Origin: Lachnospiraceae bacterium
Lineage (GTDB): Bacteria; Bacillota; Clostridia; Lachnospirales; Lachnospiraceae
Direction: 5' to 3'
DNA length: 64,000 bases
Assembly: GCA_022769665.1 (NCBI GenBank)
Contig: JALEIR010000016.1
Location: forward strand, 1 to 64,000
The position numbers and the translations under genes are program-made. The notes beneath the pieces were generated by a model, which saw nothing but the letters and a program-made list of their open reading frames with translations, had not been told where the DNA came from and did not search any database. Positions 8,380-16,811 of this stretch are shown in pieces; position 1 is the first letter of the stretch, and each line of letters begins with the position of its first letter.

Positions 8380-9117
8380 GTGGGCTATTTGAAACAGATA
8401 AAAATACATACCGGAGGGCAGACCGGGATATTGTATGTGACAGACGATGAAAGTACCGCGAAGAGGTTGCGGGACAGTGGAGAAGCAGTATTAATCTATT
8501 TTCATGACGGTAATCGGAATATGGATTTTTCGGGATTTTTGTTCGGAGTGGAAGAACCCGAAAATCTGGATGAAGACTATGCGGAGAAGGTATACCGCAG
8601 ATTGAAAGGAATACCCTGGGATATTTTGGAGACGAAGCGGTGTAGGATTCGTGAGACAGTCCCGGAGGATGTGGATGCTTTCTATGAAATTTACAGTGAC
8701 CCTGCCATTACGGAATTTATGGAGGATTTGTACCCGGAGAAGGAGCAGGAGAAAGCATATATCAGAGAATATATTGAGAAGATATATACTTATTATGAAT
8801 TCGGGGTCTGGACAATTGTGGAGAAAAATACCGGTGATGTGATTGGCAGGGCAGGATTTTCTTATAGGGCAGGGTATGACGAACCGGAACTGGGATTTAT
8901 TATAGGAGTGCCCTGGCAGAGAAAAGGATATGCAGAGGAGGTGTGCAGGGCAATTCTGGATTACGGCTGGAATAATCTGTGCTTTGACAGGGTACAGGTG
9001 CTGGTAGAGACAGAAAACGAACCGTCTCTCAGGTTGTGTGATAAGCTGGGTTTTCACGGGGCAGATGAACTTACGATGGACGATAAGCGATATTTTCGGC
9101 TGATTTTGGAAAAATAA
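8380..9117 (+). CDS. GNAT family N-acetyltransferase with an extra N-terminal domain
   Basis: A 245-residue protein. From about residue 85 it is a GNAT acyltransferase of the RimJ/RimL-like kind: CRIRETVPEDVDAFYEIY, then GVWTIVEKNTGDVIGRAGFS, the acetyl-CoA loop WQRKGYAEEV and VETENEPSLRLCDKLGF. It should move an acetyl group from acetyl-CoA to an amine, but the substrate cannot be told. The first 85 residues are an unrecognised alpha/beta segment (GQTGILYVTDDESTAKRLRDSGEAVLIYFHD). The start is GTG 8380 with AGAGGGAAG upstream. It stands alone between the cyclophilin and amt genes. Confidence 0.8.
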   Translation: MGYLKQIKIHTGGQTGILYVTDDESTAKRLRDSGEAVLIYFHDGNRNMDFSGFLFGVEEPENLDEDYAEKVYRRLKGIPWDILETKRCRIRETVPEDVDAFYEIYSDPAITEFMEDLYPEKEQEKAYIREYIEKIYTYYEFGVWTIVEKNTGDVIGRAGFSYRAGYDEPELGFIIGVPWQRKGYAEEVCRAILDYGWNNLCFDRVQVLVETENEPSLRLCDKLGFHGADELTMDDKRYFRLILEK

Positions 9118-9135
9118 ATTTTTCTAAATTTTATG

Positions 9136-9164
9136 TTGACAGGAAAAAAAGTCGGTGCTATACT
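9136..9164 (+). promoter_or_regulatory. Near-consensus sigma-A promoter of amt
   Basis: TTGACA (9136-9141), a 17-bp spacer and TATACT (9159-9164). Transcription is predicted to start near 9171, just before the attenuator hairpin. Confidence 0.8.
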
Positions 9165-9175
9165 CCGATACATAA

Positions 9176-9213
9176 AGCGAAGGCGCTATGGAGATGTCCA
9201 TAGTGCCTTTTTT
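9176..9213 (+). promoter_or_regulatory. Leader attenuator of amt: small hairpin overlapping a terminator
   Basis: AGCG-AAGG-CGCT (9176-9187; equally AGC with hexaloop GAAGGC) overlaps the 5' arm of an intrinsic terminator. The terminator has arms AGGCGCTATGGA (9181-9192) and TCCATAGTGCCT (9197-9208), one G-T pair, loop GATG, then a T-run to 9213. It lies between the promoter and the ATG at 9284, so full-length amt mRNA requires read-through. The same plan is seen upstream of the AGCS gene and the second glnN. Confidence 0.75.
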
Positions 9214-9283
9214 ATGGCGATGCGATGGGGCTTCGAAGGGAGAGCTCTGTGCGTCGCTAAATTTATTTGAGGAGGAAAAAGTT

Positions 9284-11050
9284 ATGACAGAAGAGATTAT
9301 GGAAGCGGTCAGCGGACAAGTTTTTGGTGTTTGGTTCCTGATTGGCGCAGCACTGGTGTTCTGGATGCAGGCAGGGTTTGCAATGGTGGAGACAGGCTTC
9401 ACAAGAGCAAAGAATGCCGGAAACATTTTGATGAAGAACCTGATGGATTTCTGTATCGGCACAGTAGTATTCATCCTGATTGGTTTCAGCCTGCTGCTGG
9501 GTGAAGATTTGGCAGGGTTTATCGGAAAACCCGGTTTTGACATCTTTACCGCTTATGAAAACTTTGATTGGTCCAATTTTGTATTTAACCTGGTATTCTG
9601 TGCAACCACGGCAACCATCGTTTCCGGTGCCATGGCAGAGAGAACAAAGTTTCTTTCCTATTGTATTTATTCCGCAGTGATTTCCGCTTTGATTTATCCC
9701 ATTGAAGCACACTGGATTTGGGGCGGCGGCTGGCTGTCTCAGCTTGGATTCCATGATTTTGCAGGTTCCTGTGCAATTCATATGGTTGGCGGTATCAGCG
9801 CTTTGGTTGGTGCAAAAATCCTTGGACCCCGTATTGGTAAGTTTACAAAAGATAAGGATGGTAAAATTACAAAGGTACATGCCTTCCCCGGACATAACCT
9901 TCCTATCGGCTGTCTCGGTGTATTCATCCTCTGGCTTGGCTGGTACGGTTTCAACGGTGCGGCTTGTACTTCCCTTGAACAGCTTGGCTCCGTATTTGTA
10001 ACGACAACCATTGCTCCTGCAATTGCAACTGTTGTATGTATGATTTTTACCTGGATTAAATATGGCAAGCCCGATGTATCCATGTGTCTGAATGCTTCCC
10101 TTGCAGGTCTGGTAGCAATTACCGCTCCCTGTGATGTAACGGATGCTTTCGGTGCAATCGTAATCGGTGCGGTTGCCGGCCTGCTGGTTGTTTTCGGTGT
10201 TTGGCTTCTTGATTACAAATTGCATATTGATGACCCCGTCGGTGCAGTTGCAGTTCACTGCCTGAACGGTATCTGGGGTACCATTGCAGTCGGACTTTTT
10301 GCAACCAATACTGCTCCCGGATATGCAATTGCCGATGCAAACGGTGTTGAGCTTACCGGTCTTTTCTACGGCGGCGGAATCAAGCTCCTCGGACTCCAGC
10401 TTCTTGGATTTGTTACTGTGGCAGCATGGACAGTTATTACCATTACCATTACCTTCCTGGTAATTAAAGCGATTGTAGGACTTCGTGTTTCCGAAGAAGA
10501 GGAAATTGTTGGTCTGGATGCAAAGGAGCATGGTCTTGCATCTGCATATGCAGGCTTCTCCATTATGGATGTTTCCGAAGGTATGATGAGTGTCAACGAG
10601 AATACAGATCTTGGAGAAGACGATTATGTAGCGGCTTCCGATACCAAGAAGGCAGCAGCAGTTCCTGTTGTGGAAGTTCCTTCCGCAGCCGCAACCGGAA
10701 TGTACAAGGTAGTCATCATCGCAAAGATGAACAGATACGATACTCTGAGAAAAGCCATGAACGATTTGGGCGTAACCGGCATGACAGTAACCAACGTTAT
10801 GGGCTGTGGTATCCAGAAGGGTGCCGGCGAGATGTATCGTGGCGTTGAGATGGATGCAACACTGCTGCCCAAGATTAAGGTAGAGGTTGTTGTCAGCAAG
10901 ATTCCTGTAGCTCAGGTAATTGAAGCTGCGAAGAGAGCTCTGTACACCGGTCACATCGGTGATGGCAAGATATTTGTTTACAATGTAGATAAGGTAGTAA
11001 AGGTTCGTACTGGCGAGGAGGACTTCGCCGCATTACAGGACGTAGAGTAG
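9284..11050 (+). CDS. amt: Ammonium transporter Amt fused to a PII signalling domain
   Basis: A 588-residue fusion. Residues 1 to about 405 are an ammonium channel with around 11 membrane segments: MVETGFTRAKNAGNILMKNLMDFC, HWIWGGGWLSQLGFHDFAGSCAIHMVGG, and the pore His region DPVGAVAVHCLNGIWG. An acidic/Ala-rich linker follows. Residues 472-588 form a PII (GlnB/GlnK) domain: MYKVVIIAKMNRYDTLRKAM, a T-loop GAGEMYRGVEMDATLLPK, and the C-terminal IGDGKIFVYNVDKVVKVRTGEE. The Tyr uridylylated in enteric PII (Tyr51) is Met here, while the ATP/2-oxoglutarate-site residues look kept. ATG 9284 is chosen for its GAGGAGG site; an in-frame ATG at 9188 falls inside the terminator hairpin. The PII domain probably gates the channel in cis. 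Confidence 0.93.
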   Translation: MTEEIMEAVSGQVFGVWFLIGAALVFWMQAGFAMVETGFTRAKNAGNILMKNLMDFCIGTVVFILIGFSLLLGEDLAGFIGKPGFDIFTAYENFDWSNFVFNLVFCATTATIVSGAMAERTKFLSYCIYSAVISALIYPIEAHWIWGGGWLSQLGFHDFAGSCAIHMVGGISALVGAKILGPRIGKFTKDKDGKITKVHAFPGHNLPIGCLGVFILWLGWYGFNGAACTSLEQLGSVFVTTTIAPAIATVVCMIFTWIKYGKPDVSMCLNASLAGLVAITAPCDVTDAFGAIVIGAVAGLLVVFGVWLLDYKLHIDDPVGAVAVHCLNGIWGTIAVGLFATNTAPGYAIADANGVELTGLFYGGGIKLLGLQLLGFVTVAAWTVITITITFLVIKAIVGLRVSEEEEIVGLDAKEHGLASAYAGFSIMDVSEGMMSVNENTDLGEDDYVAASDTKKAAAVPVVEVPSAAATGMYKVVIIAKMNRYDTLRKAMNDLGVTGMTVTNVMGCGIQKGAGEMYRGVEMDATLLPKIKVEVVVSKIPVAQVIEAAKRALYTGHIGDGKIFVYNVDKVVKVRTGEEDFAALQDVE

Positions 11051-11087
11051 CTTTCATCTTAATCCCTTAGTTTAGTATATCGGAAAA

Positions 11088-11143
11088 CCGCATATTACCA
11101 AGTATGCGGCAGGCCCCGGGTGCTTCCACCACCCGGGGCTTTT
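11088..11143 (+). terminator. Terminator region after amt (two hairpins)
   Basis: A minor hairpin (CCGCATA 11088-11094 with TATGCGG 11103-11109) is followed by a strong one: GCCCCGGGTG (11113-11122) pairing with CACCCGGGGC (11130-11139), then TTTTCC. The second is the functional intrinsic terminator. Confidence 0.8.
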
Positions 11144-11266
11144 CCGTGCTCTTGAAATCTTCTGCTGCACTTGAGTAGGGAAAGATTAGGGTTGCTGAAT
11201 TGATTATCAGGTGCTAATGTAAAATATGTTGAAGCTATCACTTGATTTTAGGGAGCACAAAAAGCA

Positions 11267-12643
11267 ATGGATGTTAAGGAACAAATTGTAGAAAAAGAAA
11301 ATAAAATTACCGAGGGGATCATCTGGAAACAGTTGCTCCTCTTCTTTTTCCCTATTTTATTCGGAACCTTCTTTCAACAGCTCTACAATGCGGTGGATGC
11401 GGTTATTGTAGGCCGGTTTGTTGGAAAAGAAGCACTGTCTGCTGTGGGAGGAGGTACCGGTACAGTTATCAATCTCCTGGTAGGCTTTTTTATTGGGCTG
11501 TCCAGCGGTGCAACGGTAGTTATTTCCCAGTATTACGGTGCTAAAAAGAGTGAATTGGTGGGTTATGCGGTGCATACGGCGATTGCCTTCAGCCTGGCGG
11601 GAGGCTTTGTCATGATGCTCATCGGTATTCCGCTTGCACCTGAAATCCTGAAAGCCATGAATACACCTGCCGATGTGTTGGAACCTTCCATTCTTTATAT
11701 TCGAATTTATTTTGCCGGAATTATTGGAAATCTGATTTATAACGTAGGTTCCGGCATCTTACGGGCGGTGGGGGATTCCAAAAGACCGCTGTATTTCCTG
11801 ATAGTAGGCTGTTTTTCCAATATTTTGCTGGACTTATTGTTCGTTGTGGGATTTCAAATGGGAGTGGCAGGCGCAGCACTTGCTACAATCTGCTCCCAGC
11901 TAATCAGCGCTGTAATGGTTATTATTGTGCTGATGCGCACAGAAGATATGCACCGGTTGGAACTGAAAAAGATTGGTTTTGACAAAAGAATGTTCGGGCG
12001 GATTATCCGTATCGGTTTTCCGGCGGGACTTCAGTCCGTTATGTACAGCCTCTCCAATATCATTATCCAGGCTGCTATTAACGGAGAGGGTACAAACACA
12101 GTGGCAGCATGGACAGTTTATGGGAAGTTGGATGTAGTATTCTGGATGTGTATCAATGCTTTCGGAATTTCCATCACTACCTTTGTGGGGCAGAATTACG
12201 GAGCCAATAAACTGCAACGTGTACGGAAAGGAATCCGAAGCTGCCTTGGGATGAGCTTTGCTGCCACGATTGTAATTTCCGGATTATTGTATTGGGGCTG
12301 CGGAGGAATTTACCGTATGTTTACCACCGACAGTGAAGTGCTGAGAATCGGTGTGGAAATGACAAGATTTCTGGTACCCACTTACATTACTTATGTATGC
12401 ATAGAAATTCTTTCCGGTGCTTTGAGAGGAGCGGGAGACGCTTGGATTCCTACCCTGATTTGCCTGACCGGAATCTGTGTTATTCGTGTGGTCTGGATTA
12501 TGGCGGCAGTTCCCCGTTGGCCCGGTATCAATACCATCATGTTCAGCTATCCCCTGACATGGGTTATCACCACTGTTATGTTTTTGATTTATTATTGTTT
12601 TTTCAGTAAAATCAGTATACGTAAGACCGGAAAGGCAGAATAG
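11267..12643 (+). CDS. MATE family multidrug/cation efflux transporter
   Basis: A 458-residue membrane protein with about 12 hydrophobic segments, typical of MATE exporters that use a Na+ or H+ gradient to expel organic cations or drugs. Family features include LFFFPILFGTFFQQLYNAVDAVIVGRFVGKEALSAVG near residues 20-60, GILRAVGDSKRPLYF, and in the second half IGFPAGLQSVMYSLSNIIIQ, GQNYGANKLQRVRKG and GALRGAGDAWIPTL. Both six-helix halves are present, so it looks intact. ATG 11267 has a modest GGGAG site. It appears monocistronic. The substrate is not predictable. Confidence 0.9.
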   Translation: MDVKEQIVEKENKITEGIIWKQLLLFFFPILFGTFFQQLYNAVDAVIVGRFVGKEALSAVGGGTGTVINLLVGFFIGLSSGATVVISQYYGAKKSELVGYAVHTAIAFSLAGGFVMMLIGIPLAPEILKAMNTPADVLEPSILYIRIYFAGIIGNLIYNVGSGILRAVGDSKRPLYFLIVGCFSNILLDLLFVVGFQMGVAGAALATICSQLISAVMVIIVLMRTEDMHRLELKKIGFDKRMFGRIIRIGFPAGLQSVMYSLSNIIIQAAINGEGTNTVAAWTVYGKLDVVFWMCINAFGISITTFVGQNYGANKLQRVRKGIRSCLGMSFAATIVISGLLYWGCGGIYRMFTTDSEVLRIGVEMTRFLVPTYITYVCIEILSGALRGAGDAWIPTLICLTGICVIRVVWIMAAVPRWPGINTIMFSYPLTWVITTVMFLIYYCFFSKISIRKTGKAE

Positions 12644-12675
12644 TCAAAATTGCGGGATATTTGAGGCGCAACAGG

Positions 12676-12704
12676 TTGATGTATCCGGTATTTCATGATA
12701 TAAC
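12676..12704 (+). promoter_or_regulatory. Promoter of the aldo/keto reductase gene
   Basis: TTGATG (12676-12681), a 17-bp spacer and TATAAC (12699-12704) lie 60 bp before the ATG at 12764. Confidence 0.6.
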
Positions 12705-12763
12705 TGATAGCAAAGTCGGTTATTTGGGAACGGTTATATCAGATTGGAAAGAGAGGGTTACAG

Positions 12764-13753
12764 ATGTATACGGCAGACGAAACGAGATATGATAATATGA
12801 AATACAACCGCTGCGGTGCAAGCGGTCTGCTTCTTCCCGCAGTTTCCCTGGGCCTTTGGCATAATTTCGGCTCCAACGGAAATTTCGAGAACATGGAAGC
12901 AATGTGCCATACAGCGTTTGGAAAGGGAATTACTCACTTTGATTTGGCTAACAACTATGGTCCTGTAGCAGGTGCGGCTGAGGAAAACTTCGGACGTATT
13001 CTGAAGAAGGGACTGGGAGTATACCGGGATGAACTGGTAATCTCGACAAAAGCCGGCTATGATATGTGGCCGGGACCTTATGGAAATTGGGGCAGCAAAA
13101 AGTATCTGGTGGCCAGTCTGGACCAAAGCTTAAAGAGAATGGGACTGGATTATGTGGACATCTTTTATCATCACAGGCCGGATCCCGAAACCCCTCTTGA
13201 GGAGACAGCCCGGGCGTTGGATGGAATTGTCAGAAGCGGTAAGGCTCTTTATATCGGAATTTCCAACTATAATAAGGAACAGACAATTGCAATTGCAAAG
13301 CTGTTTGCGGAGATGGGAACTCCTTTTATTATCAATCAGAGAAATTACTCTCTGTTTAACAGAGCGATTGAAAAGGATGGTTTAAAGGATTATGCAGCGG
13401 CACACGGCATCGGTATTATTACTTTCTGCCCGCTTGCACAGGGACTCCTTACGGACCGTTATCTCCACGGTATTCCTGAAGACAGCCGTGTCCGTACGGA
13501 CGGACGTTTCCTGAAAGAGGAAGCGGTTACGGAAGAGAAGCTGGCAAAGATTAAGGCCCTGAATGAACTGGCAGCCCGGAGAGGACAGAGCCTGGCGCAG
13601 ATGGCTCTCGCATGGATTCTCAGGGACGGAGATATTACCAGTGTTCTCATCGGTGCCTCCAAGCCCTCACAGATTCTGGATAATATCGGAATGCTGAAAA
13701 ATACGGAATTCAGTGAGGAAGAGAGAAAAAAAATAGACGAAATACTGGCGTAA
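12764..13753 (+). CDS. Aldo/keto reductase, L-glyceraldehyde-3-phosphate reductase-like
   Basis: A 329-residue NADPH-dependent aldo/keto reductase. The catalytic tetrad is visible: Asp in THFDLANNYG, Tyr in the same motif, Lys in VISTKAGYDMWPGPYG and His in DIFYHHRPD. The DMWPGPYGNWGSKKYL and FCPLAQGLLTDRYL segments are typical of the YghZ/GpmA branch, which detoxifies aldehydes such as methylglyoxal and L-glyceraldehyde 3-phosphate. The C-terminus IGASKPSQILDNIGML is the NADP-binding end. GAGAGGG precedes the ATG. It is monocistronic between its own promoter and a bidirectional terminator. Confidence 0.9.
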   Translation: MYTADETRYDNMKYNRCGASGLLLPAVSLGLWHNFGSNGNFENMEAMCHTAFGKGITHFDLANNYGPVAGAAEENFGRILKKGLGVYRDELVISTKAGYDMWPGPYGNWGSKKYLVASLDQSLKRMGLDYVDIFYHHRPDPETPLEETARALDGIVRSGKALYIGISNYNKEQTIAIAKLFAEMGTPFIINQRNYSLFNRAIEKDGLKDYAAAHGIGIITFCPLAQGLLTDRYLHGIPEDSRVRTDGRFLKEEAVTEEKLAKIKALNELAARRGQSLAQMALAWILRDGDITSVLIGASKPSQILDNIGMLKNTEFSEEERKKIDEILA

Positions 13754-13754
13754 A

Positions 13755-13787
13755 AAAGGCGGGACACTTTGAAGTGCCCCGCTTTTT
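13755..13787. terminator. Bidirectional terminator between the aldo/keto reductase and hflC genes
   Basis: GCGGG-A-CACTT (from 13759) pairs with AAGTG-C-CCCGC (to 13782). It is flanked by six A on the left and five T on the right, so it can stop transcription from both converging genes. Confidence 0.8.
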
Positions 13788-13831
13788 GCATGCCATGCAT
13801 ACAGCATTCATGTGATGTAATACAGGTTGTC

Positions 13832-14704
13832 TTATTTTCCGTAGAAAATCTGTGCGATAGGAGAATCCGGAGACAGAATCACGGTTTTATTATTACCCTG
13901 CATGGAAATCTTCAAGGCATCCAGGCTTCTTACAAAGGAGTAAAACTCCTGTTTGGAAGCATCGTTGTAAGCCTCGGACAAGATTCTCATATATTCGGCT
14001 TCTCCTTCTGCAATCAGAATTGCAGCTTCCTTCTCTGCCTCAGAAAGCATCACGGTGACTTCCATGTCTGTTGTGTTACGGATTTTCTGTGCTTCGGAAC
14101 TACCTTCTGCGGTGTATGTGGCTGCAATGTTATCACGCTCGGAAATCATACGCTCATAGACTGCAGCTTTGTTATCGCTGGGCAAATCCAGCTTCTTTGT
14201 CTCGAAATCCAGAAGCTCAATACCGTACTGGTCCAGGGAAGTTCCGATATTGTCCATAATTGCTTGTGAAAGTTTGCCGTTACGCCCGGAAATCACATCA
14301 TCCTGTGAGGTGCTGCTGATGATGTTTTTCGTGGAGTTGTAAACGATGGCATCCAGTCTGCTCTCCGCGTTGGATATGGAGCAGTTCAATGTCTGGGCAA
14401 ACTTGATAGGATCTGTAATATGCCAAAGAATATAGCTGTCACAAATCATGGTCTTTTTGTCGCTGGTAATGACATCAGAGGGAGACAAATCGTAGAGAAG
14501 TGTCTGCTTGGGTAAGGTGTCTACACTCTGGATAAAGGGTATTTTAAAGCTGACGCCGGCTTCGGATACCACATGATCAATTTTACCGAACTGGCGAACC
14601 AGACTGTATTCGTTTTCCTGCGTGATAACAATACTGGATGCACCGATTATCACTATGGCAAAGACAGCAACGGCCAGAATAACTTTTTTTACTGTTTTCA
14701 TCAA
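13832..14704 (-). CDS. hflC: HflC, SPFH/band-7 membrane protein
   Basis: A 290-residue protein with an N-terminal membrane anchor (VKKVILAVAVFAIVIIGASSIVI) and a band-7/SPFH domain: NEYSLVRQFGKIDHVVSEAGVSFKIPF, then ILWHITDPIKFAQTL. A helical tail AVYERMISERDNIAATYTAEGSSEAQKIRN and EGEAEYMRIL follows. In bacteria HflK and HflC form a cage around the FtsH membrane protease and modulate turnover of membrane proteins. GGAGG precedes the ATG. It lies 11 bp downstream of hflK in the same minus-strand operon. FtsH itself is not in the window. Confidence 0.92.
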   Translation of the reverse strand: MMKTVKKVILAVAVFAIVIIGASSIVITQENEYSLVRQFGKIDHVVSEAGVSFKIPFIQSVDTLPKQTLLYDLSPSDVITSDKKTMICDSYILWHITDPIKFAQTLNCSISNAESRLDAIVYNSTKNIISSTSQDDVISGRNGKLSQAIMDNIGTSLDQYGIELLDFETKKLDLPSDNKAAVYERMISERDNIAATYTAEGSSEAQKIRNTTDMEVTVMLSEAEKEAAILIAEGEAEYMRILSEAYNDASKQEFYSFVRSLDALKISMQGNNKTVILSPDSPIAQIFYGK

Positions 14705-14715
14705 CTTGTGCCTCC

Positions 14716-15759
14716 TTAGTTATTTGCAGTATTGTCCTCGGAAGAGATACTGCTGCTGAATGAATTGTTGCCGGTATTGTCAGAGTTTCCGGTAAAGGAT
14801 TCAATGGGGTAGATGGTTTGCACATCACCGTTGGGACTTTCAATGATAACCTTCAAATCCGGAAGAACTTCCTCCATTGCTTCGTAAAACATACGTTGCT
14901 TTGTGACCGCGGGATTTTTGATGTATTCCTCATACATTGCATTAAACCGTGCTACCTGAGCGGTTGCCTCATTGATACGCTCCGTTTTCTGTGCTTCCGC
15001 ATCCTTTATAATGCCGTCTGCTTTTGCCTGAGCGGAGGGAAGCTGCTCGTTGCGGTACTTGTTGGCGTTGTTCAGGGCAGTTTCCTTGCCTTGTTTTGCG
15101 GTTTCCACTGCCTTAAAGGCTTCCATAACCTCAGTGGTGGGCGGCTCGGAGTCCTGTATGGTTATATTGACAAGCTGAATACCGATGTCTTGTTCCTCCA
15201 GACGTTCCAAAATCATTTCCTTGATGGATGCCTGAATTTCATTTTTTCCGGTGGTCAGTACATCATCTACTGGATAGCTGCCGATGACGGTACGAATACA
15301 GCTCTGGCTGATATTCTTTAAGATTTCCAGGGGGTTTTTGGAAGCGTAAAGTGCCTTTACGGGGTCACTGTAGCGATATTCCACATAGAAATCCACATCG
15401 ATAAAGTTAAAGTCCGAGGTAATCATCAGAGATTCATCCTCGTTGACGATGTTGTCACTTGTGTTGTAGCCGATGGAAAATCCCTGAATGGTGGTATTTA
15501 CCTTTCTGACTCTTTGGATAAAAGGAATTTTGAAGTGCAGACCGGGGTCGGTTACTGCGGTGGCTTGCCCCAGGGTAATCAATACAGCCTGTTCCTGCTC
15601 CTTAATTTCGTAGGTGGAGTTAAGTCCCAATAGCAGAACCACAAAAGCAGCTATGACGATGCCCGCTATTTTCCCTCCTGTTTTTTTGGACCTTGGCACC
15701 TGCCCTCCGTCCATGGTTGTAAAGCCGTTCCTTCTGTTGCGAAAAGAATCTCCGCTCAT
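14716..15759 (-). CDS. hflK: HflK, SPFH/band-7 membrane protein
   Basis: A 347-residue partner of HflC. A basic/Gly N-terminus leads into a membrane segment (KIAGIVIAAFVVLLLGLNS). The SPFH domain reads YEIKEQEQAVLITLGQATAVTDPGLHFKIPFIQRV, followed by VEYRYSDPVKALY and GSYPVDDVLTTGKNEIQ. A coiled-coil tail (AEAQKTERINEATAQVARFNAMYEEY) is typical of HflK. The Gly/Pro-rich N-terminal region of enteric HflK is absent. AAGGGAG precedes the ATG. It is the first gene of a two-gene minus-strand operon, with a promoter at 15834-15862. Confidence 0.9.
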   Translation of the reverse strand: MSGDSFRNRRNGFTTMDGGQVPRSKKTGGKIAGIVIAAFVVLLLGLNSTYEIKEQEQAVLITLGQATAVTDPGLHFKIPFIQRVRKVNTTIQGFSIGYNTSDNIVNEDESLMITSDFNFIDVDFYVEYRYSDPVKALYASKNPLEILKNISQSCIRTVIGSYPVDDVLTTGKNEIQASIKEMILERLEEQDIGIQLVNITIQDSEPPTTEVMEAFKAVETAKQGKETALNNANKYRNEQLPSAQAKADGIIKDAEAQKTERINEATAQVARFNAMYEEYIKNPAVTKQRMFYEAMEEVLPDLKVIIESPNGDVQTIYPIESFTGNSDNTGNNSFSSSISSEDNTANN

Positions 15760-15833
15760 AAAATTACTCCCTTCTTTGGTATATGTGCCGGAAAATCCGG
15801 CTCTGTTGTGCTATGAACTTAATACTGTAATAC

Positions 15834-15862
15834 ATCATACAAGATATGCTGAAAAAAGGCAA
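15834..15862 (-). promoter_or_regulatory. Promoter of hflKC
   Basis: On the minus strand TTGCCT (15862-15857), a 17-bp spacer and TATGAT (15839-15834) lie about 75 bp upstream of the hflK start. Confidence 0.5.
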
Positions 15863-15900
15863 TGGAAAGTAGTGCACGTTATAAAAATTTAATGTGCAGG

Positions 15901-15929
15901 TTGCAGGGATTTTGGAAAAGTAATAGTAT
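15901..15929 (+). promoter_or_regulatory. Promoter of the polysaccharide deacetylase-glpP genes
   Basis: TTGCAG (15901-15906), a 17-bp spacer and TAGTAT (15924-15929) lie about 40 bp before the deacetylase start. Confidence 0.5.
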
Positions 15930-15966
15930 AGAAGATGAAAAGCGGACTTAAATACAGGAAGGAACG

Positions 15967-16779
15967 GTGGATGGAATGAATGTATATACCTGTTTTCCCG
16001 GCGGGAAGGCGAAAGCACTGACCATGAGTTATGATGACGGAAAGGTTCAGGATGAGAGACTGGTCAGCATATTCAATAAGTATGGCATAAAAGGAACTTT
16101 TAACTTAAACTATGGGATGTTGGGAAAGCCGCCGAGACTTTCCGCTGACAGGATTCAGGAACTTTATCGGGGACATGAGATAGCAACTCATACCATGACC
16201 CATCCCACGATTGCGCGGTGTCCGCTGACAGAGGTGGCAGAGGAGATTTTGGAGGACAGAAAAGGCCTGGAAAAGCTGACGGGACAGATAATCAGGGGAC
16301 ATGCCTATCCCAACGGTTCTTATAATGAAGAAATAAAGAAGCTGTTCCGTTCTCTGGGGATTGCTTACGGAAGAGTAGTCCCGGCTGTTGATGATTTTGA
16401 ACTGCCCACAGACCCCATGGAATGGCATCCCACCTGTCATCACAATGACCCGGAACTGATGGAAAAGGCGAGATATTTTGCTGATTTCAAGAAGACACAG
16501 TATTTAAAGCTGATGTATGTCTGGGGTCATAGCTATGAGTTTGACAACAATGACAACTGGGAGGTTATTGAGGAATTCTGCAAATTCATGGGTGGACGGG
16601 AGGACATCTGGTACGCGACCAATATCGAAATCATCGACTACATGGAGGCAGCAAAGAGGCTGCAGTTTTCGGCAGACGGTGGGGCAGTATTTAATCCCAG
16701 TGCCCGGAGTGTCTGGCTGGAGATTGACCGGACGCGATATGTTGAAGTGAAGGGAGGCTGCCTGACAAATCTTGCCTGA
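15967..16779 (+). CDS. Polysaccharide deacetylase family protein (NodB fold)
   Basis: A 270-residue carbohydrate esterase 4 / NodB-like protein. The metal-binding pieces are present: Asp-Asp in LTMSYDDGKVQDERL and the two His in EIATHTMTHPTIAR. A later motif RGHAYPNGSYNEEIKKLF matches the family's Arg-containing motif. Such enzymes remove N- or O-acetyl groups from sugars. No signal peptide is present, so an intracellular or non-peptidoglycan substrate is likely. The frame opens at GTG 15967 close behind AGGAAGGA; an in-frame ATG at 15976 is an equally possible start. glpP follows after 32 bp, probably co-transcribed. Confidence 0.8.
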   Translation: MDGMNVYTCFPGGKAKALTMSYDDGKVQDERLVSIFNKYGIKGTFNLNYGMLGKPPRLSADRIQELYRGHEIATHTMTHPTIARCPLTEVAEEILEDRKGLEKLTGQIIRGHAYPNGSYNEEIKKLFRSLGIAYGRVVPAVDDFELPTDPMEWHPTCHHNDPELMEKARYFADFKKTQYLKLMYVWGHSYEFDNNDNWEVIEEFCKFMGGREDIWYATNIEIIDYMEAAKRLQFSADGGAVFNPSARSVWLEIDRTRYVEVKGGCLTNLA

Positions 16780-16811
16780 TACCTGCGCGAAAGGCATGGA
16801 AAAGGAGAAAT

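Noticed and set aside
9188-9283. Upstream ATG giving amt 32 extra residues
   Set aside because: The ATG sits inside the terminator hairpin and has no ribosome site; ATG 9284 has GAGGAGG.
9263-10954. 563-residue open frame antisense to amt-PII
   Set aside because: Its Cys/Asn/His-rich composition is what reverse translation of the amt codons gives; no motif or ribosome site.
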